Shown here piece after piece: positions 22,725 through 34,074 of a stretch of DNA of 64,000 bases. The notes under the pieces are model-generated. The model saw only the letters and a program-made list of their open reading frames with translations, did no database searches and had not been told where the DNA came from. The DNA comes from Ciona intestinalis (Eukaryota > Chordata > Ascidiacea > Phlebobranchia > Cionidae): the NCBI RefSeq assembly GCF_000224145.3, contig NC_020172.2:501001-565000 (forward strand), in the 5' to 3' direction. The position numbers were made by a program, and so were the translations under genes. Position 1 is the stretch's first letter; each line of letters begins with the position of its first letter.

Positions 22725-25700
22725 ATGTCGCTTGTTGAAAGCGGGAACACAGAAAAGGAACAACGAAGTCAATCGTGGCCTAATATCGACTCGGTAATAT
22801 TTTTTTTTTTAAATAATATGTTCTCCCTAGAAATTGCTAAATAGTAAAATGTTTACCGAAAATTAAACGGATAAGGTGAATTTTTATTCTTCGTATTATG
22901 TAAGACAGTGATCATCAGAACGCTCTGCATAAGTTTGATTTTCGTTTCTATACACAGACACATGATGCCGAACTCCCACACGAAAGTGATGATCAACTTT
23001 TCGAAGAAATGAACGCCGAAGATAATGTTCAACTAAGTCATAACTCGAAGTCAAATTCTGAAACGGGCGACATCAAAGGGGTGAGAATTTATCTTTTAGC
23101 TATCTTAGAAGTTTAACCTTTTGAGCATATCCCATGGGCCATATAGATCTCATGTACTGAAATATATAACAAAAACACTTCCTTAAAAACATTACCAGCT
23201 TTAAAGGGTTGAAATAAGGTTTTGAAAATAAATGTTCTTAGTTTAAATCAAGGGGATAAAAATAGATAAAAGTAAATTCAACCATTTATTGAAACTCCTA
23301 AACATTTTGTGGAAGTTTAGTTATTTTCGGAAATCAAACAGAAATTTTACTTGATCGTTTGCAGAATCCCAATCTATTGACATTATATAACGTTCCGGAA
23401 ACAAACCTTTCCACCACGGACGACAACGGGAAGAATGAGCTGAAAAAACTTGAGGTTCATGAAGAAGAGAATGCTTCGGCTGATCTAGCTTGGGAAGATG
23501 GTGTTGCAACATTGCCCGGCAGCAATTTGAAAGTAAGTTATTCGTTTTTAAGTCTTTTCATTTGCATTTTGTATTAATACATAAATCATTTCAAATGTTG
23601 TTTAATTGTCGTCAATAATTGTCGTCAATAATTGTCGTCGGATTAGAAAATGAAACCTACATTTTATTATAGTTTATTCATACATTTATTCACATTTTTT
23701 TCCAGTTTCGAATGAATTCTACAGGATACCTTGAAGTTATAAGCGATGACGAAGACATTGCTAACAGTGAAAGATCCCCAACCGATCATGGTCAAAACCA
23801 AAACGAATATAACGAACCTTCTGTTTTAGAAATTAAAATGGAGGCAGAAACACCAGTTAATATGGAAGGAAAGGTAAAATATACTTATAGTAGGGTGGGG
23901 GAAGATGGGACACCTTTTACACATAATAACCAAATATCCTGATCGTGTTTTAAACAATTAACAACGATCTGTGGGAGCCGTGAAGATAAAGTTTTATAAA
24001 AAATCGTTGTATGTTTGTTTACTACCAAGTTGGAGGAGAAAATAGATTGAAAAGGTGTCCCATCTTCCCCCACCCTACTATATGTTCTTTTATAATAAAT
24101 TTAGTTGAAATCGCGCGGAATATGTGTAAGGTGTGGTAAGTGTTTAATCTAAAAATTGGTGTTAAATTCTTCTACTTATCACTTGGAAACCAATTTTTCA
24201 GCTTACAGACGATGATGAAATAAGAAATGAAGGCGATAACATTGAGTACATGACCTGCATAAATACGGGTGAGTTAGCCAATGCGCCTTTTCAATAATTC
24301 AGACCATTAAAAGCTTTTGTTACAATAGAGAATATAAAACTGTGGTGGATTTTTATAACTTCTTTTGGAAATACCCGGCGTGCGTAAGCATGTAGCATTT
24401 GCCGAAAAACCGTGGTTTAAAGTTAAGACTTTAAATGCTTAACCCAGTATCCTATATTACACAGTCTCGGTTGATTTGCATGTGCGCAATTAAGGTAATT
24501 AAGCTTTGCTTTCAAATTAACCTGATCGATACATTACTGTATATATGCATGAACGTTGTAAGAAGCAGAATGGCTAAGCTGTTACAGCATTTTGCTATAT
24601 ATCAACAGAGCATTCGTCTACCGGTGCTTATAACAAAGAATTGCGGACTTGCTCGTTTTGCGGACATGTCGGCAGAGCTTCACACTTCTTGGGTGCTTAT
24701 TGCGGGAAGAAATGTATCGCACAGAACGCAAGGACTCACAAACGCAAACTTAGCATCATACCCCAGCCTGCAAAGAAGAAGCAAATCGGCAAGACAGGGG
24801 ATCTCAAAATCAAGATTCGTCTTCCTTCCTCGAGCTTTGGATCTCACGGCTTCGACGAACCAAAGACAAAACTCAACAACCCCGACACACCACGAGTAAA
24901 AGGCCAAGTTGAGTTTAGTTGGTCCAAATACTTGGAGGAGTGTGTCGCCATCGGTGCCACTGAAAAATATTTCAGACTGGTATCTGGAAGAGATCCATAT
25001 CCCTTAAAACCGAACAATTTCAAAGTGGGCTTTCTTCTAGAAGCGATAGACCCTTTAAACCAGTCTTTATTTTGTGCTATGTCAGTGGTACGTGTCCGTG
25101 GCCACCGACTAAGGTTGCAATTCCTCGGCTACAAAGACTGCTATGATATTTGGGTGAATTCCGACTCTCCGTTCATCTTTCCTTGTGGGTTCTGTGAACG
25201 GACAGGAAGAAAGCTAGCCCCGCCCAAAGTACTCGATCCGGAAACGTTTAGTTGGAACGCATACGCAGAACGCATGCCCAACTTTACAATCGCTCCTGAA
25301 GAGGTCTTCGCTTCCATGCCCCATTCATTGTCGAACCTTACTAAGTTTGAGCTTAACGATAAACTGGAAGCGATCGATCGACAAAATTCGGAGCTAATAT
25401 GCGTTGCCACTATTATAGACATGCTGGGTGAACACGTTCTTGTACATTTTGATGGCTGGGAATCGGAATACGATTACTGGTCACGCACCTCATCCGCGCT
25501 TATTCACCCTGTCGGGTGGTGCCAGGAGAACGGTCGACTACTTTCTCCTCCCCAAGGTTTTGTGGGCGAATATTTTACCTGGGATCAGCATCTTAATGAA
25601 ACAGGGCGACGGGCAGCACCAGCGGAATGCTTTGAATGCATCCAACACGAGTTTGAAGTTGGAATGAAGCTTGAAGCCGTCGACCCACGCAACCAATCGT

Positions 25701-26647
25701 TAGTGCGAGTTGCAACCGTTAGTGAAATAGAAAAACATAGAATTAAAGTTCACTTCGACGACTGGAATACGATTTACGACGAGTGGTATGACGTAGACAG
25801 CTTCGACATACACCCTATAAACTGGTGCCAGAAAACAGACCACCCGCTTGAACCCCCGGTCGTTGTAAAAGATCGAGATCTTTCTAAAGGCGGTTGTCCT
25901 ACCCCCGGTTGCTCAGGTATTGGGCACGTTAAATCAACCAAGTTTCAGAATAATCATCGCAAGCATCATTCTGAGTTTGGTTGCCCGTACGCTCCGAAGA
26001 ATCTTAACAAAGCGGTGATGTATGATCGCCTTGCCAATCGGGCACCTAGAAGATGCGCCCGAAGTACCTCACATACTACCAGCAATGTTGCAAGGAGGGA
26101 TTCGATTAATAATCCTGTGCCGAAAAAGCGAGGAAGGCGTCGTCGCCCCGAAGCGAACTTGTATTCTAGTTACAGCGTCGACAGAAAATCTAGCTATGAA
26201 GCAAATGTCTCCACGCAATCTTCTTCGTACCACCACCAACGTCGCCATCGTTGTCGCAGGCACGCGCGAACAAGAAAGTCGGTTGATTCCTTGGGTTCAT
26301 CTGAGCAAGCCTTCCTGCCAGGTCTAAACCCCTTCCCGAATCGAGAACTACCTGTATGCTGGGAAAAGAATGTGCGACGTCTGCCTGGTGTAGAAGGCAT
26401 CAAAGCACAGCAAGTAAAAACATGGTCTATAGAGAAAGTTGCAGAATTCATTAACGTCCTAACCGGGAAGACTGAATGTGGGACTTTCTTTATCGACCAC
26501 GAAATAGACGGAGAGTCACTTCTTCTCTTAACCCAAGAAGACATTTTAAAAATTCTTAAAATTAAACTCGGTCCTGCAGTAAAAATATACAACGCTATTC
26601 TAATGTTTAAAACTGTCGATCCTAACGCTTTCTCTGCAGCTTGGTAA
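22725..26647 (+). CDS. L3MBTL: l(3)mbt-type protein: FCS finger, three MBT repeats, C2HC finger, SAM
   Basis: Exons are 22725-22793, 22958-23080, 23365-23532, 23706-23873, 24202-24268 and 24609-26647, all in frame, giving 877 residues. The start has a good context (CCACCATG). The first five exons encode an acidic, low-complexity region. The last exon encodes an FCS-type zinc finger (Cys213, Cys216, about 213-235), MBT1 (about 302-405), MBT2 (412-516), MBT3 (521-616), a C2HC finger (CPTPGCSG...GCPYAP, about 628-660), a basic stretch, and a SAM domain (about 801-870). MBT2 keeps the methyl-lysine pocket set Asp455, Asn458, Phe479, Trp482, Tyr486; MBT3 also keeps all five kinds. MBT1 has Tyr in place of the Trp. 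The family compacts chromatin and represses transcription by binding low-methylated histone lysines. AATAAA at 26679-26684 is the likely poly(A) signal. A family A MITE starts 12 bp inside intron 4. Confidence 0.94.
23604..23640. repeat. Short tandem repeat (13-bp unit)
   Basis: AATTGTCGTCAAT is repeated between two and three times in intron 3 of the l(3)mbt-like gene. Confidence 0.85.
23886..24082 (+). mobile_element. MITE family A copy, near consensus
   Basis: This is one of the best preserved copies (197 bp). It opens TATAGTAGGGTGGGGGAAGA and ends with the exact inverse, CTTCCCCCACCCTACTATA. The core reads ATCCTGATCGTGTTTTAAAC. It lies in intron 4 of the l(3)mbt-like gene. Confidence 0.92.
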
Positions 26648-26883
26648 ATGCGAACATCCGTCGCCGTTGGTATTGGTCAATAAATCACTTGTCAACGCTT
26701 TTTTTTCTATAAGTTCCATGTTCGATATCTTGTACAGAATGATATATTGGGTTCACCGTGGTCAATATTCTTAAACATTTTCCGTTTCCGTTGTATTTTT
26801 ACTGCCGTTCTGCTTTAGATAATAAATCGGATAGAAAAGAATTCATTTCAACCGATCGGAAATAGGAAATGGCAAACATATAT

Positions 26884-26903
26884 ACGTAGACAGCTTCGAC
26901 ATA
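26884..26903 (+). repeat. 20-bp exact copy of MBT3 coding sequence
   Basis: ACGTAGACAGCTTCGACATA is identical to 25791-25810 in the coding exon about 1.1 kb upstream. The identity stops abruptly on both sides, and the copy ends five bases before a MITE. Confidence 0.9.
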
Positions 26904-26908
26904 GTTCT

Positions 26909-27074
26909 TTAGGGTAAGATGAATATCGTTAGCATAAAATAAATACATCAGATTTTATACTCGTGTTTGAACCAATCTCGAGGATCTACAGTTAAATAAT
27001 TCTGTAAATATTTCTTATTACTAATGGTTGTGATAAGAGCTTGAGAAAATGGCCCATCTTACCCCACCCTAATA
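26909..27074 (+). mobile_element. MITE family A copy, divergent subfamily
   Basis: The copy runs from AGGGTAAGATGAATATCGTT to CATCTTACCCCACCCTAATA. It shares the ATACCGTTAG/ATATCGTTAG variant and interior with the copy at 13797, which suggests a subfamily. Confidence 0.7.
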
Positions 27075-27576
27075 TGATGTTGCAGTAACAATTAATGTTC
27101 AAAATAATACACAAAACCAAAAAGACAAGAAGTATAACGGAAACATTTTATTGTTCACAACACGCTATACGTGATAAAACAATTAAAAGTTAACTATTGA
27201 AGCAAAATTTTATACAGTGCATTACCATGCGCATAAACCTTGTATGCTGCACTGGATATAATACAGACAGTGCGTTTCGGTTCAAATTTTATCTAGCTAT
27301 AAGAAAATGTTTTATTTTAAGTCTGCCGTCACATTCAAAGGCATAGAATCTAATATGTGAGATAGATTATCTCGAATAATTCAATAAAAATCGTATTTCG
27401 CTCTAACTCGTATTCTCATGTGCCTTGTAAAACCCTTCGGGATTGTTAGCTGGGCAGAAGAAGCAGAAAATTAGGGATCGTTGACAGAGTTTGAGAATCA
27501 ATATGTTGTTACTTGTTTTTCTGTCTTTGAGTTTCTACGTTATTTTGCTCGGTATAGAGAAACGTTTATATAGTAC

Positions 27577-27640
27577 CATGGGGTAAGATGGGACACTTTC
27601 TACACAGAATGTTCAAATATTGTGAACGTGTATTAAAGTA
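27577..27640 (+). repeat. MITE family A fragment (left end)
   Basis: ATGGGGTAAGATGGGACAC is followed by a diverged start of the family body (AAATATTGTGAACGTGTATT). No right end was found. Confidence 0.55.
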
Positions 27641-28669
27641 TATACCTCTAAACTGTACAACACACTGCACAACACTCTTTATGTAAATTTTGTAATAAGA
27701 TAGGTTTTCTGTCACGTCCGGGATTTTGGCAATTGCAATTTCCCGCCAATACCAAACGGAACAACTCAGTAAAATGAGACGGACACATGTCTTAGAAAAA
27801 CACCACGCTCTTAGACTGAATGCCCTTTCGGTTGTCTCATATTTTTTACATTCCAATCCTTTTGTGAAGGAATAAAGTTTCATCGTTGTGGCTTTTTAAC
27901 TGGTAGGGGACACCGACAAAGTAAGCAGTGTCACATTTTACTGAGTGTCTATTGAAACGCAACGAAAGGAGGTAATTAATTTACTCCATAGTGTGACTTG
28001 GGCGTAGGAACTACTAAGCACGCTTATTGTATAACGTATGGAGTGTTGCTCTGGCGTTGCAGGGCTTTTAAACTTATTGTTATAACTTTTATTAAAGGGG
28101 AATCATACCGACAATGTTTACATAAGATGGCTTTATGTGGAATCATATCGTTTAATTAAGGGAAGTTTTAATTTCGAATCACCTTTTAAATTATAAAGTA
28201 ACAGCAACGCTTTCTGTTGCCTTTTAAAAGTAAAGAAAAATCGATGCTGATTTACGCCCATGTGTTTCTCGCGTAATTCTCGTGGTATTCTACTGCTTTC
28301 AAGGCCAAGGGAATTTGACTTTTGTTCTCTTACCTTTATATTTCAGTCGTGTTCACATTCAATGGACCACGGTCTAATAAGTTCTTTGAATAAGTAGAGG
28401 CGTGAAACCGTTCGTGACGGTTGCGTTATTTACGACGCAAAACACACAATAAAGCGAATATTGGCAGACAAGCCTTAAAAACACCCACATGCTAAATATC
28501 AAGTACAGCACGTCTCATGTCAAATTGACCTCACCCAGCCCCACCTACACGCATATAAATATTTTCATTTGTAATTTTTTTTAAATAACGAATTGTTTCA
28601 AAAGTGATGGTTAAATACAATTAACCTTATACATTTTGCAGTAATAAAGTAATAACATAAAGTATAGGT

Positions 28670-28741
28670 ATGTATTTTGCTGACACCACGAGAGATATCT
28701 CTCGTATGTATTTCGGCTGACACCACGAGAGATATCTCTAG
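28670..28741. repeat. Tandem duplication with 16-bp palindromes
   Basis: A 36-bp unit is present twice. Each unit carries CACCACGAGAGATATCTCT; the first contains the perfect palindrome CGAGAGATATCTCTCG, and the second differs at its last bases. Confidence 0.85.
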
Positions 28742-28970
28742 TAGGCCGTGCTAACACATATTATTTATTTTGTAAAGCAGTTTAATTCTTATACATTTTC
28801 CACAACTCGAAACGGGAAACACTACGGGTCGCAATCATTTCCCCTTTCCTGCTCAGTTTTAATTATTCTATATAACACGAGACAGCCATGTCGTATGTTA
28901 TGAAACGCTTTGTATTCGTATCGCACAGAATACACTTACACCATCTTAATCATAACAATATATAGTAGGG

Positions 28971-29076
28971 TGGGAGAAGATGGGACACCTTTCACACATA
29001 ATATCCAAATATCCTAATCGTGTTTTAAACAATTAACAACGGTCCATCCGTCCATGGGAGTCGGGAGGAAACGTTG
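28971..29076 (+). mobile_element. MITE family A copy, truncated
   Basis: The left half is intact (TATAGTAGGGTGGGAGAAGA, then ATCCTAATCGTGTTTTAAAC). The copy stops after the GGAGTCGGGAGG region and has no right terminal repeat. Confidence 0.75.
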
Positions 29077-29241
29077 GTTATATGTAAATTAGTTCAACGA
29101 ACGTTTCACTTTAAAGTTTAAACAATAGGAAACATAAGAGGCTATATTCGAATACACACAAGCGAAAAGAATGCGTTGAAGTTTTCGAAATAGGTAAGTG
29201 AGTTAGTGGGTCAAACTTACATCAATCCATCTTTATCTCGC

Positions 29242-29297
29242 GTATAAAATGTTAATGTAGTAGCTTCTTGTATAAAATGTTAATGTAGTAGCTTCTT
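29242..29297. repeat. 28-bp tandem duplication
   Basis: The unit GTATAAAATGTTAATGTAGT + AGCTTCTT is present twice, head to tail, with no mismatch seen. Confidence 0.9.
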
Positions 29298-29746
29298 ACA
29301 CTGTGGTTACGTAGTTTTCATAAAATACAAAATGCATTTATACACAAGACCCAACAAATAAATATTATTGATTGTAAAATGCTGTTTAATTTGAAAAATG
29401 CTGTTTTTCTAAATGCCTAAGTAACTTTGGTGGACTTATTTTTACTGATATAAGACATGTCATAAGATTCCATTAAAAAGAGAAAAAGTGCAGATATTTT
29501 GCTTTTATGCTTTTTATATTTCGGCATATTGTATTTATGTTACATTTACAAAATAATGGACACCAAAGTACTGCAATAATGAAAGCTTTAATTTTGTTAA
29601 TAACATTGTGTTTATAGTAGTGGTAGAAAAGAATAAATGAACGTTCTTGTTGTACCGTTGTCACAAATCACCAGCACATAGCCTACATTGTGTTTGGTTT
29701 ACTGATATTCGGGAAATTTCGGTCTTTTACGCCACCAAGAGGTTCA

Positions 29747-29843
29747 ATGAATAAATGTAACTTATTTAACCTTAAGTGGCGTGGCAACGACAGTCGGTAA
29801 TAAAAAAATGATGTTTCCAACCTCCTGCCGGTTTACCAGTAAC
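29747..29843. repeat. Interspersed repeat, family C
   Basis: GTAACTTATTTAACCTTAAG, then GGCGTGGCAACGACAGTCGG and CCTCCTGCCGGTTTACCAG, matches the motif order at 12325-12425. The nature of the element is unknown. Confidence 0.45.
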
Positions 29844-30513
29844 TTTGTTGACGATTTTTTTTATAATGTATGGCGCTTATAGGCCTAGACTGAGTTTATG
29901 CAATTGTCTTTAAGTGTCTTTTTAAAGCACAAATTTTCGTATGCTTGTACCCAACTTATCCCACGGTACTATTAAGCTTTATTATACTGTTCATAAAGTA
30001 ACTGTAGCTCGGTTAAACTTAATTTACTGTCACTATAACACAACATACAAGAATATACATATAAACCGTAAACCTGTATATACACAGGCTGTGTATACAG
30101 TACTATACGCGTTCCAAAGGTTACATAGTTTATGGGCCTATATGGACTACAGTCATCAGCAATTTGTTTAACCAACACTTCTAATAAATATATTTAGAAT
30201 CAAAATGTTCAACTTCATATGCGTGAATATTGAAATGTTTGTCTGAAATTTGCCTGTTAACACCAGAGTATCAAAATTAACATTAGGTTGTGAGGTGGCC
30301 TGGGTAAATCTTTTCTTTAATATAAGCATGGTATACTGTGTGATGGTAATGAGACCACGTGACCACGTTTCGCGCATGAGACCACAGTTACACTTCGCCC
30401 GACAGTTAAGCCAGAGAAGCCGTGATTTTACTATCAGTCAGAGGTTTAACACATAAAATTTAACCAATTGGGAGACAATACGGGTTAAATTATTGACAAG
30501 TATATAGACATAT

Positions 30514-30714
30514 ATATAGTACTGTGGGGTAAGAAGGGACACCTTAAGAACATATTATGCAAACGTCTTGATCGTGTTTTATACAATTAATAGCGGTCTG
30601 TGGGCGTTGTGAGGATACTCTGTTTTAGAATTCCTTTTATGTTCTTTGTTTACTACCAAATGAAACGAAAAAATAAAATGAAAAGGTGTCTTATCTTACC
30701 CTCACCCTGCTATA
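30514..30714 (+). mobile_element. MITE family A copy
   Basis: The copy runs from TATATAGTACTGTGGGGTAA to TTATCTTACCCTCACCCTGC + TATA, with the core TCTTGATCGTGTTTTATAC. It is intergenic. Confidence 0.82.
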
Positions 30715-31047
30715 TGTTACATAGGTTTCAAAATGGACTAATGGATTAATCAATAAAATGAATATTACTTATTTATTATATACCGAGTTTGGCATCTATA
30801 CAGACGTTAACAGGTACGTACATATGCGAGTGTGCCTATACCATACTATACACAACTCCATTCGTCCATGAAAGTTAGTACTCGTGCTAACAGTAGTAAA
30901 ACAATGACATTGAAACTTCGTGGTTGGATTAACAAACATGGTCGCCACTCTGTGTTGTTTTACAGAAGACACTTCAGCTATTCTGCAACAGCTAACTGTT
31001 TTCCAAACTATATCCCATGCCATATAGCCTATAATGAATACATTGAA

Positions 31048-31140
31048 ATATAGTAGAGTGGAAAAGCACGGGACCCCTTAGAGTGGAAAAGGACGGGACC
31101 CTTAAGCACATATCCCCATTATTTTCAAACCTAAAATATA
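31048..31140 (+). repeat. MITE family A fragment with 25-bp tandem duplication
   Basis: ATATAGTAGAGTGGAAAAGC resembles the family A left end. The segment GAGTGGAAAAGCACGGGACC is duplicated in tandem at 31056-31104. No right end was found. Confidence 0.55.
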
Positions 31141-31160
31141 TGGCGTTTTTTCAGTGATAT

Positions 31161-31330
31161 ATATAGTAGGGTTTGAGAAAATGGGACACCTTCTCATTCT
31201 ATTTTTTCGTCCCACATTTGTTAGTAAACAAAGAACATTTAAAAAATTATAAAACTGTATTCTTACGACTCCCATATACCCATATAATTTTGTGTGCTAA
31301 AGGTGTCCCATATTTTCCCATCCCATTATA
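31161..31330 (-). mobile_element. MITE family A copy
   Basis: The copy runs from ATATAGTAGGGTTTGAGAAA to GGTGTCCCATATTTTCCCAT + CCCATTATA. The interior reads in reverse orientation and is shortened. Confidence 0.75.
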
Positions 31331-32429
31331 TCTTTTACGAGAGCATACATTTATATTCATTCAATAAAAATTAAAGCCACCTGGGTGTAAAGTGTTTTGA
31401 TGCCGATCGGTAAACTTAAAAAAATATATCAAGCTTCAATAATTGCGTTTCGTTGGGTTCCGTCTGAGATACGGCCCTGTATATACGTGTTTAGTTGATA
31501 GTTGGATGTCCAACGCCTATAACGAGACATCGGTGACTAAAGATGTCGCGCCAGCAAATACGTAATGTCTAGGAACATGCGAGCAAGATAAGGTATGATG
31601 ATGTCGTCCAAAGCTTCCCTGATGAACCAATGTGTTAAGTTAAAGCATTAAATCTCGATGCTTCTATCATTTGTGAATATTTTCCCCGAAAATATTATAC
31701 CGTTAGTTGCTTCAACTGCATAGTGCAAACTGGCAGTTAAACGAGAATCCAAAACGATTAATAACAACGCAGTTGTAAACATGGAAACCAGCTAGCGGAC
31801 ACATGGTGCGCACTGTTTTAACTACCAAACTAAAGCACATGAAAGGCGTGTTACCTGCATACTAACCTTCCTCGTTGAACAAATGTCGCTTATTTTTATC
31901 CTCGTGTGGCTGATCAAACACAGATCTAATTGTTTGACACACCACGCCCGTTTATTAGTTCCCTAGTACTTAGTTAGATCGTAACGCTCAGGTGTCTAAT
32001 TCTCACTACAAGTTTTTTGTTTAGCTTAAATATTTATTTGAGCAGAAAACATTATTCGTTGAAACACTGTTACGGTGATATATGTAGTAAGTCACAGGAA
32101 AACAAACTGTACAAACTCATGCGTGCGCGATTATGGAGAGTTTCCTACCTAATACACATATGGCAAATATTAGTTCAATTTCAATACATGATAAATGAAA
32201 AGTGGAATTCAAGATATAGTTGTGTGTACAAGGTATGGCAACTTAATAAATATCTCATAGCGTTAAAAACTGCAAGAAAAATAATATCACACGAAACAAC
32301 AAAAACACAGCATTAAAGGCTAGACTGAAACGTATAAGGCAGCAGCGTCTTGTCAATCTAAAAACGAAAGTGCATTGAAGAAGATAAAGATCCGCTTATA
32401 GAAAAAGCAATACATGATATATAGCCCGG
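31331..32429. other. No gene or repeat recognised
   Basis: About 1.1 kb upstream (in plus coordinates) of the Rab gene stop codon. Open frames on both strands have no recognisable product. Part of it must be the Rab 3' untranslated region, but no clear minus-strand poly(A) signal was identified. Confidence 0.5.
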
Positions 32430-33551
32430 CTAACAGCAACCCCGCCGTACTGGGACAGTCCTTCCGTTGCCGTCTAGATTGAAGCCAGAACGCGCCGCTA
32501 GTTCTCCTTGTGCCAGATGCGGATTTGAGTGCTTATGCAAAAGCTCAGTTGCAATCTTAGTGAAAGCTTTGTCTACGTTAGAGTTGTCTTTTGCCGACGT
32601 CTCAACGTAATCTAGCGCACCCCAGTTGCTTGCTGCGTTGGACGCTTCTTCTGCGTCAACTACTCGTTCGGAGGATTTGTCTGATTTGTTTCCTAAATTT
32701 TCAACAGAGATTATTAAGCTATGTTCAAAGTAATGAGGAAACATTTGGTATAAAGTTCATTTCTTAAATACCTGCGTGTATTGCACACTGCACTGTATAG
32801 GTTGGCATTTAAACAGTGTCTTTTTTAGTTAAGGAGACGTTGTGATGTTTGGTCCGAATTCACGCGGTACACAAGCTCCGTCATATACAAGACAATGTTA
32901 ATAAAGTTATTAGTTACCGATCAGAAGTTTAAGGACGTCCCCTGCACAGTACTTAGATACGTCTTCCATCCACTGTGTAAGATTGTAGAAAGAGGATTCA
33001 GAAGTGATATCAAATGCACATAAAACTCCATTTGCACTGCGGTAGTACGTTTGTGTGATGGTACGAAATCTCTCTTGTCCTGCAGTATCCCATATCTGGA
33101 AACAAAATCAGCTCACATAATGTATGTTACTTTGTGGGTGATTATTTTTTTGGATTTTTTCATGTTTTTTCCTGATAAATTTGGACAACCCATTAGTGAC
33201 CACTGGGTTGGATCAATTGTCGTTAAGTGTCTTGCTCAAGGACACATACGTCCACAATGGTAGCAGCGTCGAGCCTTAAACCCATTACCTCTGGGTTACA
33301 GGCAGGCTCGCTAACCATTATGCCACGGCGCCGGACTATTCCGCTCCCACCCAAAATACCTGCAATTTCACAATTTTTCCATCCACATGGCACGACTTCA
33401 TGCAGAAATCCACTCCAATAGTAGATGACTGTGATTCAAGCCACAAACCACTTTTAAATCTTTGCACAATGCATGTTTTGCCAACACCTGGATCTCCAAT
33501 GAGAATAATTTTAAACAGGAAATCATAATTCTCATTATCTTCTTTATTCAT
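32430..33551 (-). CDS. Rab GTPase, Rab19/Rab43-like, three coding exons
   Basis: Minus-strand exons are 33551-33360, 33095-32918 and 32692-32430, all in frame, giving 210 residues. Visible GTPase motifs are the P-loop GDPGVGKT (19-26), the TIGVDF switch I end (near 44-49), WDTAGQE (66-72), NKSD (125-128) and ETSAKD (154-159). The C-terminus RRGCC is a double-cysteine site for geranylgeranylation, which anchors Rabs in membranes. [12 protein letters not shown] and the [11 protein letters not shown] region fit the Rab19/Rab43 group best, whose members act in Golgi and endosomal traffic; vertebrate Rab43 is 212 residues. The start [11 protein letters not shown] was chosen because it places the P-loop where the family has it; an in-frame Met exists 33 codons upstream. 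Intron 1 carries a tRNA-derived SINE. The P-loop reads GDPGV where Rab43 reads GDASV. Confidence 0.9.
33187..33336 (-). mobile_element. tRNA-derived SINE copy
   Basis: On the minus strand the head reads GGCGCCGTGGCATAATGGTT, then AGCGAGCCTGCCTGTAACCC and GGGTTTAAGGCTC, which resemble a tRNA A box and B box. The tail ends in CCAGTGGTCACTAATGGG. It lies in intron 1 of the Rab gene. Confidence 0.78.
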
Positions 33552-34074
33552 TGTAAAACCAGCTTTATCATCAACACAATATATTATCAGTTTGCAGACT
33601 TCTACAACTAAGTGTAACAAATTTCCTTGTGCATTATGTGAAGTCTGCAAAAAAACGATGCAGTTCAGTGTTCACCCATACTCATATTTATTATTTGTTT
33701 TGTGTAATAAATTTAAACTAAAACTAAATGCCAAAAAGATTGTATAACTTATAATAATGTGTCTTTATAAGCACAATTATTCTTTTTTCTCTTTTGGTTT
33801 ATTTTTATATGCACTTTTAAATTGTTTAGAAAAGGTCTATAGGAGTGTATACTATAAATGTATATATATAATATTATGATTTGGTTTTGGCAGCTATCTT
33901 TTAGGATCTGTAATAAACATTAAAACAATAAGCTATTAAAAGCAGGGTAATTGCATAGTAATCTAATGATCTATATTTAACTTATTAAGGCAGGTAACTA
34001 GAATCAAGTCTATTTTCAATACTAATTACATTACCCACCAGCACCACTGTTTTAACAATGCAAGTTCAAATATG
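33552..34074. other. Spacer between Rab and CRYZ genes
   Basis: This AT-rich stretch of about 520 bp lies between two minus-strand genes. It must hold the CRYZ 3' untranslated region and the Rab 5' end. Minus-strand AATAAA candidates (plus TTTATT) lie near 33688 and 33800. Nothing else was recognised. Confidence 0.5.

Larger units (their letters stand above)
26685..32429. other. 5.7-kb intergenic stretch, repeat-rich, no gene seen
   Basis: No exon with a recognisable product was found on either strand. The stretch holds six family A MITE copies or fragments, a family C repeat, and three tandem duplications. Open frames here are short and lack codon structure. Confidence 0.6.

Noticed and set aside
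24435..24899. 154-codon plus-strand frame overlapping the start of the large MBT exon
   Set aside because: It is a shifted frame of the exon starting at 24609; the other frame carries the FCS finger and MBT repeats.
33290..33336. Possible tRNA gene from A- and B-box-like motifs
   Set aside because: It is the head of a SINE repeated elsewhere in the window; the B box is degenerate and no cloverleaf could be drawn.
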